IMG/VR virus record: IMGVR_UViG_3300025364_000003
Coordinates: 62,001-126,000 of that record
DNA: 64,000 nucleotides
Direction: 5' to 3' (one strand)
Source: a virus
In this document: positions 1-7,069 of the stretch, piece by piece
Layout: each line of letters starts with the position of its first letter
Position numbering within the stretch: the first letter of the stretch is position 1
The notes under the pieces: model-generated
Seen by the model: only the letters and a program-made list of their open reading frames with translations
What the model was told of the DNA's origin: nothing
Databases searched by the model: none
Translations under genes and position numbers: made by a program

Positions 1-46
1 TAGAGATTAGTGTTTGGTAAACAAAAGAAAGAATATTAAAGAAAAA

Positions 47-100
47 AGCATGACAACCAATTAAGGTGTCATGCAATTAAGGTGTCATGCTTTTCTTTTG
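47..100. terminator. bidirectional terminator
   Basis: GCATGACA at 48-55 pairs with TGTCATGC at 83-90, flanked by A-runs on the left and TTTTCTTTT on the right, so it can stop transcripts from either side, including the minus-strand gene ending at 113. The 3' arm is present twice (67-74 and 83-90). Confidence 0.7.
59..90. repeat. 16-bp tandem duplication in terminator arm
   Basis: AATTAAGGTGTCATGC occurs twice in direct succession (59-74, 75-90). Either copy can close the hairpin with the upstream GCATGACA arm. Confidence 0.85.
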
Positions 101-112
101 TGTCAAGTCACT

Positions 113-475
113 TTAGTTATTTTTCATACGAAACTTTTTTATGTATCGAAGATCTTTTTTTTCGATCCAAATTTTTGCTTCTTGATTGAAGAAAGAAAAG
201 TAAGTGTAAGGAGAGAACATTCCATCTGTTCTCTGAACAATTGTTTCGCCAATGTAAACAAAGGGAGGAGAGCCTACCCATCTCCAGGCCCAGGCCCCTG
301 TAATCTTACGGTCATCTTCAGAAGAGTAAGCAACAGGTTCCGTGTTCTTTCTTCTGGTATAGAGCTTACCTACCTGTAGTAGGATAGGCTTACCAGGATA
401 AGTGTGAAAATATGAAGGAGCCTGACCTTGTGAGAATTCCCCAGGGTTGTAGATGTAACGATCAGGCTCCCTCAT
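113..475 (-). CDS. hypothetical protein, AT-rich barrel-family candidate
   Basis: 120 aa, no recognised family. The stretch PGKPILLQVGKLYTRR followed by strands ending in AKIWIEKKDLRYI recalls the beta-strand pattern of the 35.8-48.2 kb family (hydrophobic strand, then a K-V/I-W strand). ATG is preceded by GGAG at about 12 nt. The frame stays open for about 30 codons upstream of this ATG (reading ENDVNKLKQVKRYGEKRK) into the end of the next gene without a start codon, so the N-terminus may be longer, or it may be the 3' extension of that gene after a frameshift. AT-rich codon use contrasts with the VWA gene beside it. Confidence 0.6.
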   Translation of the reverse strand: MREPDRYIYNPGEFSQGQAPSYFHTYPGKPILLQVGKLYTRRKNTEPVAYSSEDDRKITGAWAWRWVGSPPFVYIGETIVQRTDGMFSPYTYFSFFNQEAKIWIEKKDLRYIKKFRMKNN

Positions 476-543
476 TTTTCTTTTTTCTCCGTAGCGCTTG
501 ACCTGCTTTAGTTTATTAACGTCGTTTTCTAAAATAGAACAGT

Positions 544-2040
544 CTAATACCTTTTGAAAGCTTTGTCTCGCTTCATCTGAACTGCGAGGTCGCCCTTACG
601 GACGGCATCCATGGTACCATGCTCGGTGATGACCCAGATCACACGGGTTCCGATGATCTGACCCATGGTCGGAGCATAGCCATCGGTGAGCATAACGATG
701 CCGGCCCACTTGCCTCGGTTCTCGGGGAGGTTCATGAAATTCCGAACGCAGTCAAAATCGGTACCACCGCAGCGGGTACGATGGGCAGGAGGGAAGGGAC
801 GCCCCTTCTTCCAGACCGTGTGACTCCTCTCGTCCACCTGAGTATCGAAGTGATAGACATCGAGGTCGGTTTCACCAGCGAAGGACTCAAGCTCAGAGAA
901 CAACATTGCGATATCGTCATCGCTCATGGAACCCGACTGGTCGATGAAGCAAGCAAAGTTGGCCTTGTACTTGCGCTTGTAGCCTGGGAACATGTAAGGC
1001 GCCTTCTTGTTGATGCGCTTGATGGTGCTGTTACGCTCCATGGAACGACAACGACCGATGAACTGACGAAGGATGGAACGCCAGTCGATTTCCCTGGAAA
1101 GAATCTTACGAATGATTTCCGCAATTTCCAACGGAACCGAGCCCCAATCGTTGGTACGATCGGCACGCTTCACAGCCTTTTCGAGAACGTCACGGACCTT
1201 GTCACGAATCTGCTCCTTGACTTCCTCAGGGAGTTCGCCCCATTTTCCGTGGTCATCGATCGATGACATGCCCTTACCGACAGCGACGGTAACGGAATTT
1301 CCGTTCCCATTCTTCTTCTGCTCTTCTTCGATTTCTCGGAGCTTCTCGAAATAGAAGTCTGAGGACTCCATCTTTGGAGCGTTGGCGATAAACTCTGCGT
1401 AGGGACCATCAATTTCCTTGCCGGTAGCAGGATCAATGGGGTTCTTGCCGGGGATCAAGCAAGCGTCTGGGAGATTCTTTTCTCCAATGATGGAGTTGAT
1501 TGCAAGGTCGGTTGCCCAATTCCAAAGGACCTGATAATCCTTATCACCGGGAGCACGCTCGAAAATGTGCTGGAAAATCAGGTGGTACATCTCGTGCTTG
1601 ATGACGCCCTGTCGCTGACTCGGGGAGAGCGACTTGAAGAAATTCGGGTTGAAGCCCATGACCACCTCATGACGACGCCCGTTAGGACGAACGCCCACGT
1701 AAGCGGTAGGCATGTCATAGTCCGAGATCTTGGTAACTTCTGCGGACACCGTTCCGATGAACGGATCATTCATGTAGACCTTAAGGAAGTCGTGGTCGAA
1801 CTCACGGGCGCCTACGGTGCGCTCTTCCTCAGCCTTCTTAGCGATCTCACCAATTGCGGCATCGGCAGCAGCCTCGGCTTCCTGCCGAGACATGCCTTGT
1901 TCCTTCATGCGACGTTCGATGATCTGCTCACGGACCTGAGCCTTGATATCGTTCAGTTTTTCTGGAGAGACACCTGCGGTCTTCTTCTCCGACATTTCCT
2001 GTCCTGGCAGTCCCTTGTGAGCGGTGGTCTTATCTGACAT
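544..2040 (-). CDS. VWA domain / metallopeptidase-like protein
   Basis: About 498 aa. The N-terminal third is charged and helical. A zinc-peptidase-type HEMYH lies near residue 153 (numbered from an upstream ATG at 2052), and a C-terminal von Willebrand A domain carries the MIDAS signature DQSGS near 371-375 plus a TDG further on. This matches bacterial DUF2201-type proteins, which are encoded with MoxR ATPases. Here such an ATPase is divergently encoded at 2557. The pair presumably remodels or activates a target protein; the target is unknown. The start at 2040 is chosen because GGGAGA sits about 7 nt upstream; the in-frame ATG at 2052 would place that SD inside the gene. Confidence 0.8.
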   Translation of the reverse strand: MSDKTTAHKGLPGQEMSEKKTAGVSPEKLNDIKAQVREQIIERRMKEQGMSRQEAEAAADAAIGEIAKKAEEERTVGAREFDHDFLKVYMNDPFIGTVSAEVTKISDYDMPTAYVGVRPNGRRHEVVMGFNPNFFKSLSPSQRQGVIKHEMYHLIFQHIFERAPGDKDYQVLWNWATDLAINSIIGEKNLPDACLIPGKNPIDPATGKEIDGPYAEFIANAPKMESSDFYFEKLREIEEEQKKNGNGNSVTVAVGKGMSSIDDHGKWGELPEEVKEQIRDKVRDVLEKAVKRADRTNDWGSVPLEIAEIIRKILSREIDWRSILRQFIGRCRSMERNSTIKRINKKAPYMFPGYKRKYKANFACFIDQSGSMSDDDIAMLFSELESFAGETDLDVYHFDTQVDERSHTVWKKGRPFPPAHRTRCGGTDFDCVRNFMNLPENRGKWAGIVMLTDGYAPTMGQIIGTRVIWVITEHGTMDAVRKGDLAVQMKRDKAFKRY

Positions 2041-2196
2041 ATTTTCTCCCATTAGGTTAAGTATGGGTCTCGATTATCACAACAGAGATACGGATCCCAT
2101 CCTCACAAGGGGTAGCATACATCGCCAAAAGCCTGAAGTAAACCGGATTTTAATATTTTCGGGCTTTCCTTATAGGTCCCCTACCCTTTGGAATAT

Positions 2197-2225
2197 ATCG
2201 TGCGACTCCATATCGTGCGACTCCA
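2197..2225. promoter_or_regulatory. tandem TCGTGCGACTCC motif
   Basis: Two direct copies of atcgtgcgactcca at a 15-bp period in the divergent VWA/ATPase intergenic region. A third copy is at 2348-2360. They are one-base variants of the TCGTACGAC palindrome found elsewhere in the window. Function unknown; operator-like placement. Confidence 0.5.
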
Positions 2226-2248
2226 GGTTTGGAAAAAATCCCAAAAGG

Positions 2249-2285
2249 GGTTCAAGAAAAGAAGAAATGGTGGTATGGTTTCATC
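2249..2285 (+). promoter_or_regulatory. leaderless-type promoter
   Basis: GGTTCA at 2249, 18-nt spacer, GTATGGT, then ATG 37 nt after the first G of GGTTCA. Confidence 0.55.
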
Positions 2286-2459
2286 ATGGACGATTTAGTC
2301 ATTCCAGTGTTTCGCCCGGCGAATCCTTGGTGTGGCAACGAACGTATTTCGTGCGACTCCAAAAAGCTGCTTCCGTTGGAGCAGGCAGTGGTAAACTACA
2401 TGGAATCCAATTTTGGAGACATCGATCTTCGAGATAAAAATGAAGTAGATGGTCATTGA
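2286..2459 (+). CDS. small hypothetical protein
   Basis: 57 aa, unrecognised. It starts MDDLVIPVFRPANPWCGN and ends in an acidic stretch. The start is set by the promoter spacing (no SD). It contains one of the TCGTGCGACTCC motif copies within the coding sequence, giving the residues SCDSKK. It lies alone in the divergent region between the VWA and ATPase genes. Confidence 0.45.
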   Translation: MDDLVIPVFRPANPWCGNERISCDSKKLLPLEQAVVNYMESNFGDIDLRDKNEVDGH

Positions 2460-2556
2460 CCATAAAACGAAGTTGTGGTTCACTCACAACTTTAGAGGTG
2501 CTACCTTCTTAGAGGTCATCCCACAGGGAAAAGGTTGAAAGGTAAGGAATAGATTT

Positions 2557-3876
2557 ATGAGTGTACTTTGTCAGATTGTCGGCATGGAAAGTCTCAAGCG
2601 GGTGCTTCGCCATGTTAGTTCCGATATCACCATCTGCGTACGTGGTCGCCACGCTGTCGGTAAGTCCGAGGCCGTCTACCAGGCAGCTTCCGAGATTCGG
2701 TCCGACTTCTACAAGGACCCAGCCAATTGTGCCAAGATGATGATGGCTCTTGGTGGAGAGGTTCGTACCGTTCTCAATGGCGAGAAGGTGTGGACGTCCG
2801 AGTGGAAGTACGAATACGGCATTCCCGTCGTCGAGCGCCGTCTTTCTCAGATGACGGAGGGTGATATCATCGGTCTCCCGGAGATGGTGCAGCTCACCGA
2901 CGGTGAGCGCCAGTGGAATTCTACGGCTTTCCGTCCGTGCGACTGGCTCATCCAGGCATGCCAGTTCCCTGTTATGCTCTTCCTCGACGAGCGCAACCGT
3001 GCTCTACAGGGCGTGAAGCAGGCTGTGTTCCAGCTAGCAGATTCCAAGGTGTTCTATGGTGCCAAGCTTCACAATGACACTCACATTGTCGTTGCTGAGA
3101 ACGTCGGCGAGAACTATCAGGTTGAACAGAGCGACCCGGCTGAGGTGTCTCGTTGGGTTACTTTTGAGCTGGAGCCGTCAGAGGACGAGTGGCTCAAGTG
3201 GGCAGAGGGCAAGTGTCATCTAGCAACCATCGAGTTCATTCGTGCAAACCCGAAGGCTCTAGAGCACAAGGGTACGTTCGAGGCGGACAAGAAGTACCCG
3301 GACCGTCGTTCTTGGTTCAAGCTCGATCAGGAGTGTCAGCGTCTTGGCATTTTTGATACCGACGATAAGGATCTTGTCGGCAAGGCAGGTCTTTTGTACC
3401 ACTTGGCCGGTGGTTTCATCGGGCCCGAGTGGGGTTCGAAGTTCACCAAGTTTGTCCAGGAGCGTGACCGTGAGATTAAGGCCACCGACATTCTGAATTC
3501 TTGGAAGAAGGCCAAGAAGAGGTTGTCGAAGGGTCAGAACGGCCAGATTTCCAACGAGCAGTACATCGAGGCGGTTCATAAGCTCGGTGACTGGTTGAAG
3601 GAAGAAAAGAACCAGCTTGATGTTCGTCAGGCCAAGAACTTCGCTGCTTTCATGCACGATTGTCCCCCGGAGCCCTGCATGAGTGCCTGGGCAATGCTTC
3701 AGAAGAACACGAAGAACCTTTTCAAGGTTCACCCCTACATCGAGAAGCTCATGGTCGCCCGTGCTTCTGGTCAGTCCATCACGGACCTCACTCCTCCGGA
3801 TCCGGACGAGGATGACAGTGTCAGCGATACTGAGGCTGCTCCAAAGCCTCGTAGCAAGCGAGGACGACGTCTGTAA
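2557..3876 (+). CDS. MoxR-type AAA+ ATPase
   Basis: 439 aa. Walker A GRHAVGKS at residues 30-37 and a Walker B-like VMLFLDE near 135-141 place it among MoxR/RavA-like AAA+ proteins. Family knowledge: these work with VWA proteins as chaperone-like activators, and the divergent gene at 544-2040 is such a partner. The C-terminal ~70 residues contain HPYIEKLMVARASG, a motif repeated in the separate 94-aa protein at 25158. The tail ends with an acidic stretch and then a basic RSKRGRRL. SD GGTAAGGA lies about 10 nt before ATG. Followed by a strong GC hairpin. Confidence 0.85.
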   Translation: MSVLCQIVGMESLKRVLRHVSSDITICVRGRHAVGKSEAVYQAASEIRSDFYKDPANCAKMMMALGGEVRTVLNGEKVWTSEWKYEYGIPVVERRLSQMTEGDIIGLPEMVQLTDGERQWNSTAFRPCDWLIQACQFPVMLFLDERNRALQGVKQAVFQLADSKVFYGAKLHNDTHIVVAENVGENYQVEQSDPAEVSRWVTFELEPSEDEWLKWAEGKCHLATIEFIRANPKALEHKGTFEADKKYPDRRSWFKLDQECQRLGIFDTDDKDLVGKAGLLYHLAGGFIGPEWGSKFTKFVQERDREIKATDILNSWKKAKKRLSKGQNGQISNEQYIEAVHKLGDWLKEEKNQLDVRQAKNFAAFMHDCPPEPCMSAWAMLQKNTKNLFKVHPYIEKLMVARASGQSITDLTPPDPDEDDSVSDTEAAPKPRSKRGRRL

Positions 3877-3895
3877 AATCCCAACCTCCCTTTCC

Positions 3896-3932
3896 CCGGC
3901 CGGGGGGCAATTCTGCCCCCCGGCCCCTCTTT
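3896..3932 (+). terminator. GC-rich terminator hairpin
   Basis: CCGGCCGGGGGGCA pairs with TGCCCCCCGGCC around an ATTC loop, followed by a weak pyrimidine tract CCTCTTTGT. It lies directly downstream of the ATPase stop. Confidence 0.65.
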
Positions 3933-3955
3933 GTCTGGATACCCCTTCATATATT

Positions 3956-3981
3956 TCGTACGACTCGTATTTCGTACGACT
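3956..3981. promoter_or_regulatory. tandem TCGTACGACT motifs
   Basis: TCGTACGACT at 3956-3965 and 3972-3981 (16-bp period), 14 bp before the next start codon. GTCGTACGAC is a perfect palindrome, so a dimeric repressor or activator site is plausible but unproven. Confidence 0.55.
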
Positions 3982-3994
3982 CAGAAAAGAGGAT

Positions 3995-4297
3995 ATGAGA
4001 GATCTTGATGAAGCCATCGGAAAGTTTGTTCGTATTGGTTACAACACAGTTGAATACAACAACGTAACCAGACCACGAGCTTATCCTGCGTGGCTCCCAG
4101 GTGTGGCTTTGAAACCAAGTTCATCGGAACCATATCTTTTTATACCACATGGTTCGGTAGTTTTGTTGATTTCGGCAGGTTACGACTTTAGTAGCATTTT
4201 TTATGGCGAGCAGGTTTTATTTGTTCATTCTGGACATTTGAGCAAAATGACTTCTGAAGAAGTAGAGGAGTGGGCAAATGCCCAACCGCAAGTTTAA
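3995..4297 (+). CDS. hypothetical protein, barrel-family candidate
   Basis: 100 aa, no known family. Alternating hydrophobic strands (GSVVLLISAG, GEQVLFVHSG) match the recurrent pattern of the AT-rich small genes. ATG has AGAGGA about 5 nt upstream and follows the tandem TCGTACGACT sites immediately, suggesting operator control. The 3' end overlaps the next gene by 20 nt. Confidence 0.7.
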   Translation: MRDLDEAIGKFVRIGYNTVEYNNVTRPRAYPAWLPGVALKPSSSEPYLFIPHGSVVLLISAGYDFSSIFYGEQVLFVHSGHLSKMTSEEVEEWANAQPQV

Positions 4298-4622
4298 AGT
4301 TCCTGAACCGGGGACATTAGTTTTGGCTAAGGGCCGTTGGTCTTTGTTTACCAAGGCTCCAAGTGTTATAATTAAAAACTATACAAGTTGGCCTGATGGT
4401 CGTGGTGAAGTCATTGAGCTGATTCCAGGACAACCTTTGATGTTTTTGGAGACAATAACCTGCCCAGGTAGTGTTACACTTGGCTACAATAAATTTGTTT
4501 ATAAGTTTTTGGCAGATGGTAAAGTAGCTTATACAGTTCCTACCAGAGACAAGCCGAAGAAGTTTTTGGCGCAACACGTTAGAATACCAAAGAATAAAAA
4601 TGAACGCAAAACCAGAAGTTAG
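4278..4622 (+). CDS. hypothetical protein, barrel family
   Basis: 114 aa. It begins with a basic segment, then PGTLVLAKG, PGQPLMFLET and YKFLADGKVAYTV, which is the clearest left-hand example of the family (G-T-L-hydrophobic, hydrophobic-FL, FL-x-GKV) expanded at 35.8-48.2 kb. Ends with a basic tail. It overlaps both neighbours, so it is translated in an operon with 3995 and 4600. Confidence 0.75.
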   Translation: MPNRKFKVPEPGTLVLAKGRWSLFTKAPSVIIKNYTSWPDGRGEVIELIPGQPLMFLETITCPGSVTLGYNKFVYKFLADGKVAYTVPTRDKPKKFLAQHVRIPKNKNERKTRS

Positions 4623-4827
4623 TTCTTCAGTTGAATCATTGCTCATAAAAGAAGTTCATTATGATCCTTTTATGAGTGTAATGACACTTACATTTTCCAA
4701 TGGTGGAATCTACGAGTACATCGAAGTCCCTGAGGAAACTTACAAGGAACTTACGGAAGCCCCTTCAGCTGGAAAGTATTTCCACATGAACATCAAGAAC
4801 AAGTTCCAGTTTCTTAGAAGAAAGTGA
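4600..4827 (+). CDS. KTSC domain protein
   Basis: 75 aa. The core (MTLTFSNGGIYEYIEVP, then SAGKYFHMNIKNKF) fits the KTSC family, small beta-rich proteins often near RNA or tRNA-modifying enzymes or in phages, with the family's G-x-Y-x-Y-x-x-VP and S-x-GKYF signatures. Biochemical role unknown. It overlaps the preceding gene by 23 nt. Confidence 0.75.
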   Translation: MNAKPEVSSSVESLLIKEVHYDPFMSVMTLTFSNGGIYEYIEVPEETYKELTEAPSAGKYFHMNIKNKFQFLRRK

Positions 4828-4839
4828 GATTTATTTTCA

Positions 4840-4947
4840 ATGAAGTTTTTCATTCCGGTTACTTTATGCCGGAAAGACGAAATCTGGAAAACAGAAGAAG
4901 TCCTTAGGAGACTTTTGGGCGAAACTCGTGGATTTCAACCAGATTGA
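4840..4947 (+). CDS. possible small ORF
   Basis: 35 codons beginning MKFFIPVTLCRKDEIW with helical, charged residues after. No SD is visible and no family is recognised. It fills most of the gap between the KTSC gene and the next promoter. Could be a remnant. Confidence 0.3.
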   Translation: MKFFIPVTLCRKDEIWKTEEVLRRLLGETRGFQPD

Positions 4948-4965
4948 TTCGGAAATTATCGACGA

Positions 4966-5000
4966 TAACGTACGACTTCATAAGTAATAAATCGTACGAC
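4966..5000. promoter_or_regulatory. two CGTACGAC motifs upstream of 5046
   Basis: AACGTACGACTT (4968-4979) and ATCGTACGAC (4991-5000) flank a 12-bp AT segment and sit just before the promoter of the next gene. Confidence 0.5.
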
Positions 5001-5007
5001 ATGACCG

Positions 5008-5045
5008 AAGTTTACATCTAATCTCCAATATGGTATATTGGACAT
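5008..5045 (+). promoter_or_regulatory. leaderless-type promoter, divergent -35
   Basis: AAGTTT/GTTTAC at 5008-5015 replaces GGTTCA; -10 is GTATATT ending 6 nt before ATG 5046. Spacing matches the consensus class. Confidence 0.55.
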
Positions 5046-5540
5046 ATGTCTAAGGGAATTAAAAATCCACGACTCACAGACCAGCCCTGGATGCTTCCTC
5101 AGCCGAGGAATGCAGTAAATACTCCAGATGAGCCGCTTACCCGAGGTCAGGAGTTAAAGGTAGATTGTATTGAGCACGGATTTGATTTTATTCCATGCTT
5201 TCCTAAACCGGGTGAAGAGCGTACGATTACAAGGATTGCTAATGGTACATGGATTATCTACCTTGGAACGGTAGAGTTTAATGGTGCGACTTGTATGGAG
5301 TTTATGACCAAAGAGGGAGAACAATTCTTCTATCTTGGTGATGGAGCCCTACGGCATCTTTTGAATATCCCGGTGAGGAAAATCAAGAAAGGCAACCCTT
5401 TTAGAAAAAAGAGCGGCTCCAAGGTTGGTCATCGGGGTGGTCAACGACATAAACCCCATGGTCGCAAGAAGCGTCCTGGGGAGGGATTGATCAATTTAGC
5501 TAGTGGCAAAGCTCGAACTAAAAAGGAACGTAGGAAATAA
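5046..5540 (+). CDS. hypothetical protein with basic tail
   Basis: 164 aa, unrecognised. A central beta-rich segment (ITRIANGTWIIYLGTVEF) is followed from about residue 115 by a strongly basic, glycine-rich tail with runs such as GRKKRPGEG and KARTKKERRK. This suggests nucleic-acid binding, but that is inference from composition only. It shares an ATAATG junction (1-nt overlap) with the next gene. Confidence 0.7.
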   Translation: MSKGIKNPRLTDQPWMLPQPRNAVNTPDEPLTRGQELKVDCIEHGFDFIPCFPKPGEERTITRIANGTWIIYLGTVEFNGATCMEFMTKEGEQFFYLGDGALRHLLNIPVRKIKKGNPFRKKSGSKVGHRGGQRHKPHGRKKRPGEGLINLASGKARTKKERRK

Positions 5541-5755
5541 TGACCGACTTTAAAAAGTATCAAGTGGAAGCTGCATGTTGGGAAGACTCTATTACTAGAA
5601 TTTTTTTTGCTCCCAACAAGGAATCAGCTTTTAAAGCGGTCTTTAAAGAAATAAGCCGTACGCATCCTGGTTTTGATATCGTACGACTTTGGGGAGAAGG
5701 TAAGCTTCTCTGGACTATTGATGAAGGTTGGCTTAGGGAACACGAAGCCTTCTAA
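5540..5755 (+). CDS. hypothetical protein
   Basis: 71 aa, unrecognised: a compact alpha/beta protein with KESAFKAVFKEISRTHPG and a Trp-rich end. The coding sequence contains a copy of ATCGTACGACTT (5679-5690). It is the last plus-strand gene before the convergent minus-strand set. Confidence 0.65.
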   Translation: MTDFKKYQVEAACWEDSITRIFFAPNKESAFKAVFKEISRTHPGFDIVRLWGEGKLLWTIDEGWLREHEAF

Positions 5756-5761
5756 TCTACC

Positions 5762-6028
5762 TTAGACTCCTAGGATGTATCCCTCCACCAAGGAGGCCGA
5801 CACCCAACAGATTAAACCATTTGGTAGTGTCACTCGATACTCCAGTTCGGGTGTTCCAAGCCATTGGCTGGCTTCCATGTCGATATTCCAGCCGATGATA
5901 CGACACATCCTCTGTCGGATGTCCCCAAACAGGAATGCATCCCGAATAAAGATTCTGGTGCCCTCTGGAAGGATGTTCAGTCCATCCAGCTTCAAAATTT
6001 GCTTAGCATTACCTCTCATTTGAGCCAT
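5762..6028 (-). CDS. hypothetical protein
   Basis: 88 aa from ATG 6028, which overlaps the previous gene's end by 20 nt. Beta-rich with PEGTRIFIRDAFLFGD and a C-terminal LPNGLICWVSASLVEGYI, resembling an SH3-like fold. No family recognised. Longer in-frame starts exist upstream inside the neighbouring gene. Confidence 0.6.
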   Translation of the reverse strand: MAQMRGNAKQILKLDGLNILPEGTRIFIRDAFLFGDIRQRMCRIIGWNIDMEASQWLGTPELEYRVTLPNGLICWVSASLVEGYILGV

Positions 6029-6320
6029 CCTCACGGTACGGAATTTGCTTTTTGGTAAAGTCCTTGATCGAGCCATCATAAACGTATTCGAGGCCGTACG
6101 ACTCAAAACAATGAAGCCAAGGGTTCGAGCGACCCTTTCTCATTCGTTTGATATAAACGAGATGTTCACCGGGCCAGATTACCCTTTGGATACTCTCAGT
6201 ATAATCCCAGCTTTCATCCGACGGAAACACTTGCTGAGCTTGTTTGAAGAAGCAAATGTCTCCATTGTGAATAAAGTTTGGGTTCTTTTTCTTCGTTGCG
6301 AATCGCTGCTTGTGATACAT
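6009..6320 (-). CDS. hypothetical protein
   Basis: 103 aa, unrecognised. Basic N-terminus; middle part WPGEHLVYIKRMRKG suggests a beta-barrel like its neighbours. Starts just after the stop of the 6322-6543 gene, so the three minus-strand genes 6543-5762 form one operon. Confidence 0.6.
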   Translation of the reverse strand: MYHKQRFATKKKNPNFIHNGDICFFKQAQQVFPSDESWDYTESIQRVIWPGEHLVYIKRMRKGRSNPWLHCFESYGLEYVYDGSIKDFTKKQIPYREDGSNER

Positions 6321-6321
6321 T

Positions 6322-6543
6322 TTAGCTCTGGCTTAGCTCATCTGCTACAGCAATTAGCAACTCTACCCAATCCCTCGATTCGATAGCAGCTTCCATGCAA
6401 AGGGTAAGCAGATGGATCTTTTGTTCAAAATTCAGTGTGATAGGCTCGGTAACTTTATTGAGGTAAACGGTTACCTCTTTTGCTTTGTTCCATCCTGGCG
6501 TGTTCCAATCACCCAGCTGGAATGCTTCGGTTACCTTGTTCAT
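6322..6543 (-). CDS. hypothetical protein
   Basis: 73 aa, unrecognised, mostly helical at the C-terminus (EQKIHLLTLCMEAAIESRD). First gene of the minus-strand operon. Its ATG is 39 nt from the -35 element, so it is leaderless, and the promoter spacer contains TCGTACGA. Confidence 0.65.
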   Translation of the reverse strand: MNKVTEAFQLGDWNTPGWNKAKEVTVYLNKVTEPITLNFEQKIHLLTLCMEAAIESRDWVELLIAVADELSQS

Positions 6544-6582
6544 TCTCTTTAGCGTAACATATTCGTACGACTATTGTGAACC
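6544..6582 (-). promoter_or_regulatory. leaderless promoter with TCGTACGA in spacer
   Basis: On the minus strand GGTTCA (6582-6577), then an 18-nt spacer holding GTCGTACGA, then GTTACGC, then ATG 6543. The palindrome lies exactly between -35 and -10, a classical operator position. Confidence 0.65.
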
Positions 6583-6696
6583 GAATTTCCCATAAACCAG
6601 ATGGTATCACCTTTGATACATCATCGGGCAGGGTTGCCGTTCCCCTCCTCCTGGAGTATTTTAAAGGTACCACTTCGGCTGACACTTTTAAACCGA

Positions 6697-6733
6697 ATAA
6701 AAGAAAAGGCGGCCCCAGGGGTGGGCCGCCTTT
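6697..6733 (-). terminator. intrinsic terminator
   Basis: On the minus strand GGCGGCCCACCCCTGGGGCCGCC hairpin followed by TTTTCTTTT. It ends the transcript of the gene at 6754-7005. Confidence 0.85.
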
Positions 6734-6753
6734 CTAAAGGGTATCACTCAGGA

Positions 6754-7005
6754 TTACCTGTTGGGAGGTGGAGTTGGAGGAGGGAGTGCCCCGTCCGGTC
6801 CGTCCTCAAAAATTCTGAGATACTTTTCTTCCTGGACATTGGCCTTGCAGTCCTTCTTGCGCTTATGCATCCAGCCGCTGCGTTCAATGCCCTCTACGAT
6901 CTGTCCTTCCTGGTAGCCCGAGGGAACACCTGGCCCCCAGATTTCCATGTGGCAATAATCACACTCGACGTCTTCTTCGACGATCTTTTCGGCCTTATTT
7001 GTCAT
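6754..7005 (-). CDS. small putative zinc-binding protein
   Basis: 83 aa. An ECDYCHMEIWG motif, then HKRKKDC, could provide Cys/His metal ligands (C-x2-C-H and H-x5-C). Proline-rich C-terminus PPPTPPP. SD GGAAACG lies before ATG. Function unknown. It sits between the RadA-like gene and a terminator. Confidence 0.65.
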   Translation of the reverse strand: MTNKAEKIVEEDVECDYCHMEIWGPGVPSGYQEGQIVEGIERSGWMHKRKKDCKANVQEEKYLRIFEDGPDGALPPPTPPPNR

Positions 7006-7031
7006 CGTTTCGTTTCCTTAACGTTTAGGGG

Positions 7032-7062
7032 AATAACGGCCTGAACAGGCCGTTATTTTTGT
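7032..7062. terminator. hairpin between radA-like and downstream gene
   Basis: AATAACGGCCTG pairs perfectly with CAGGCCGTTATT, followed on the plus strand by TTTTTGTTT. The T-run is on the plus side although flanking genes are on the minus strand, so on the minus strand it may act only as a weak terminator or RNA-stability hairpin. Confidence 0.5.
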
Positions 7063-7069
7063 TTATGGC

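Noticed and set aside
6509-6685. Minus-strand frame with protein-like SRRRGTATLPDDVSKV and an AGGAGGAGG upstream of it
   Set aside because: The only start (GTG 6685) falls inside a putative promoter spacer, the frame crosses the next promoter, and no usable start follows the AGGAGG. It faintly resembles the 13090 gene start, so a decayed copy is possible.
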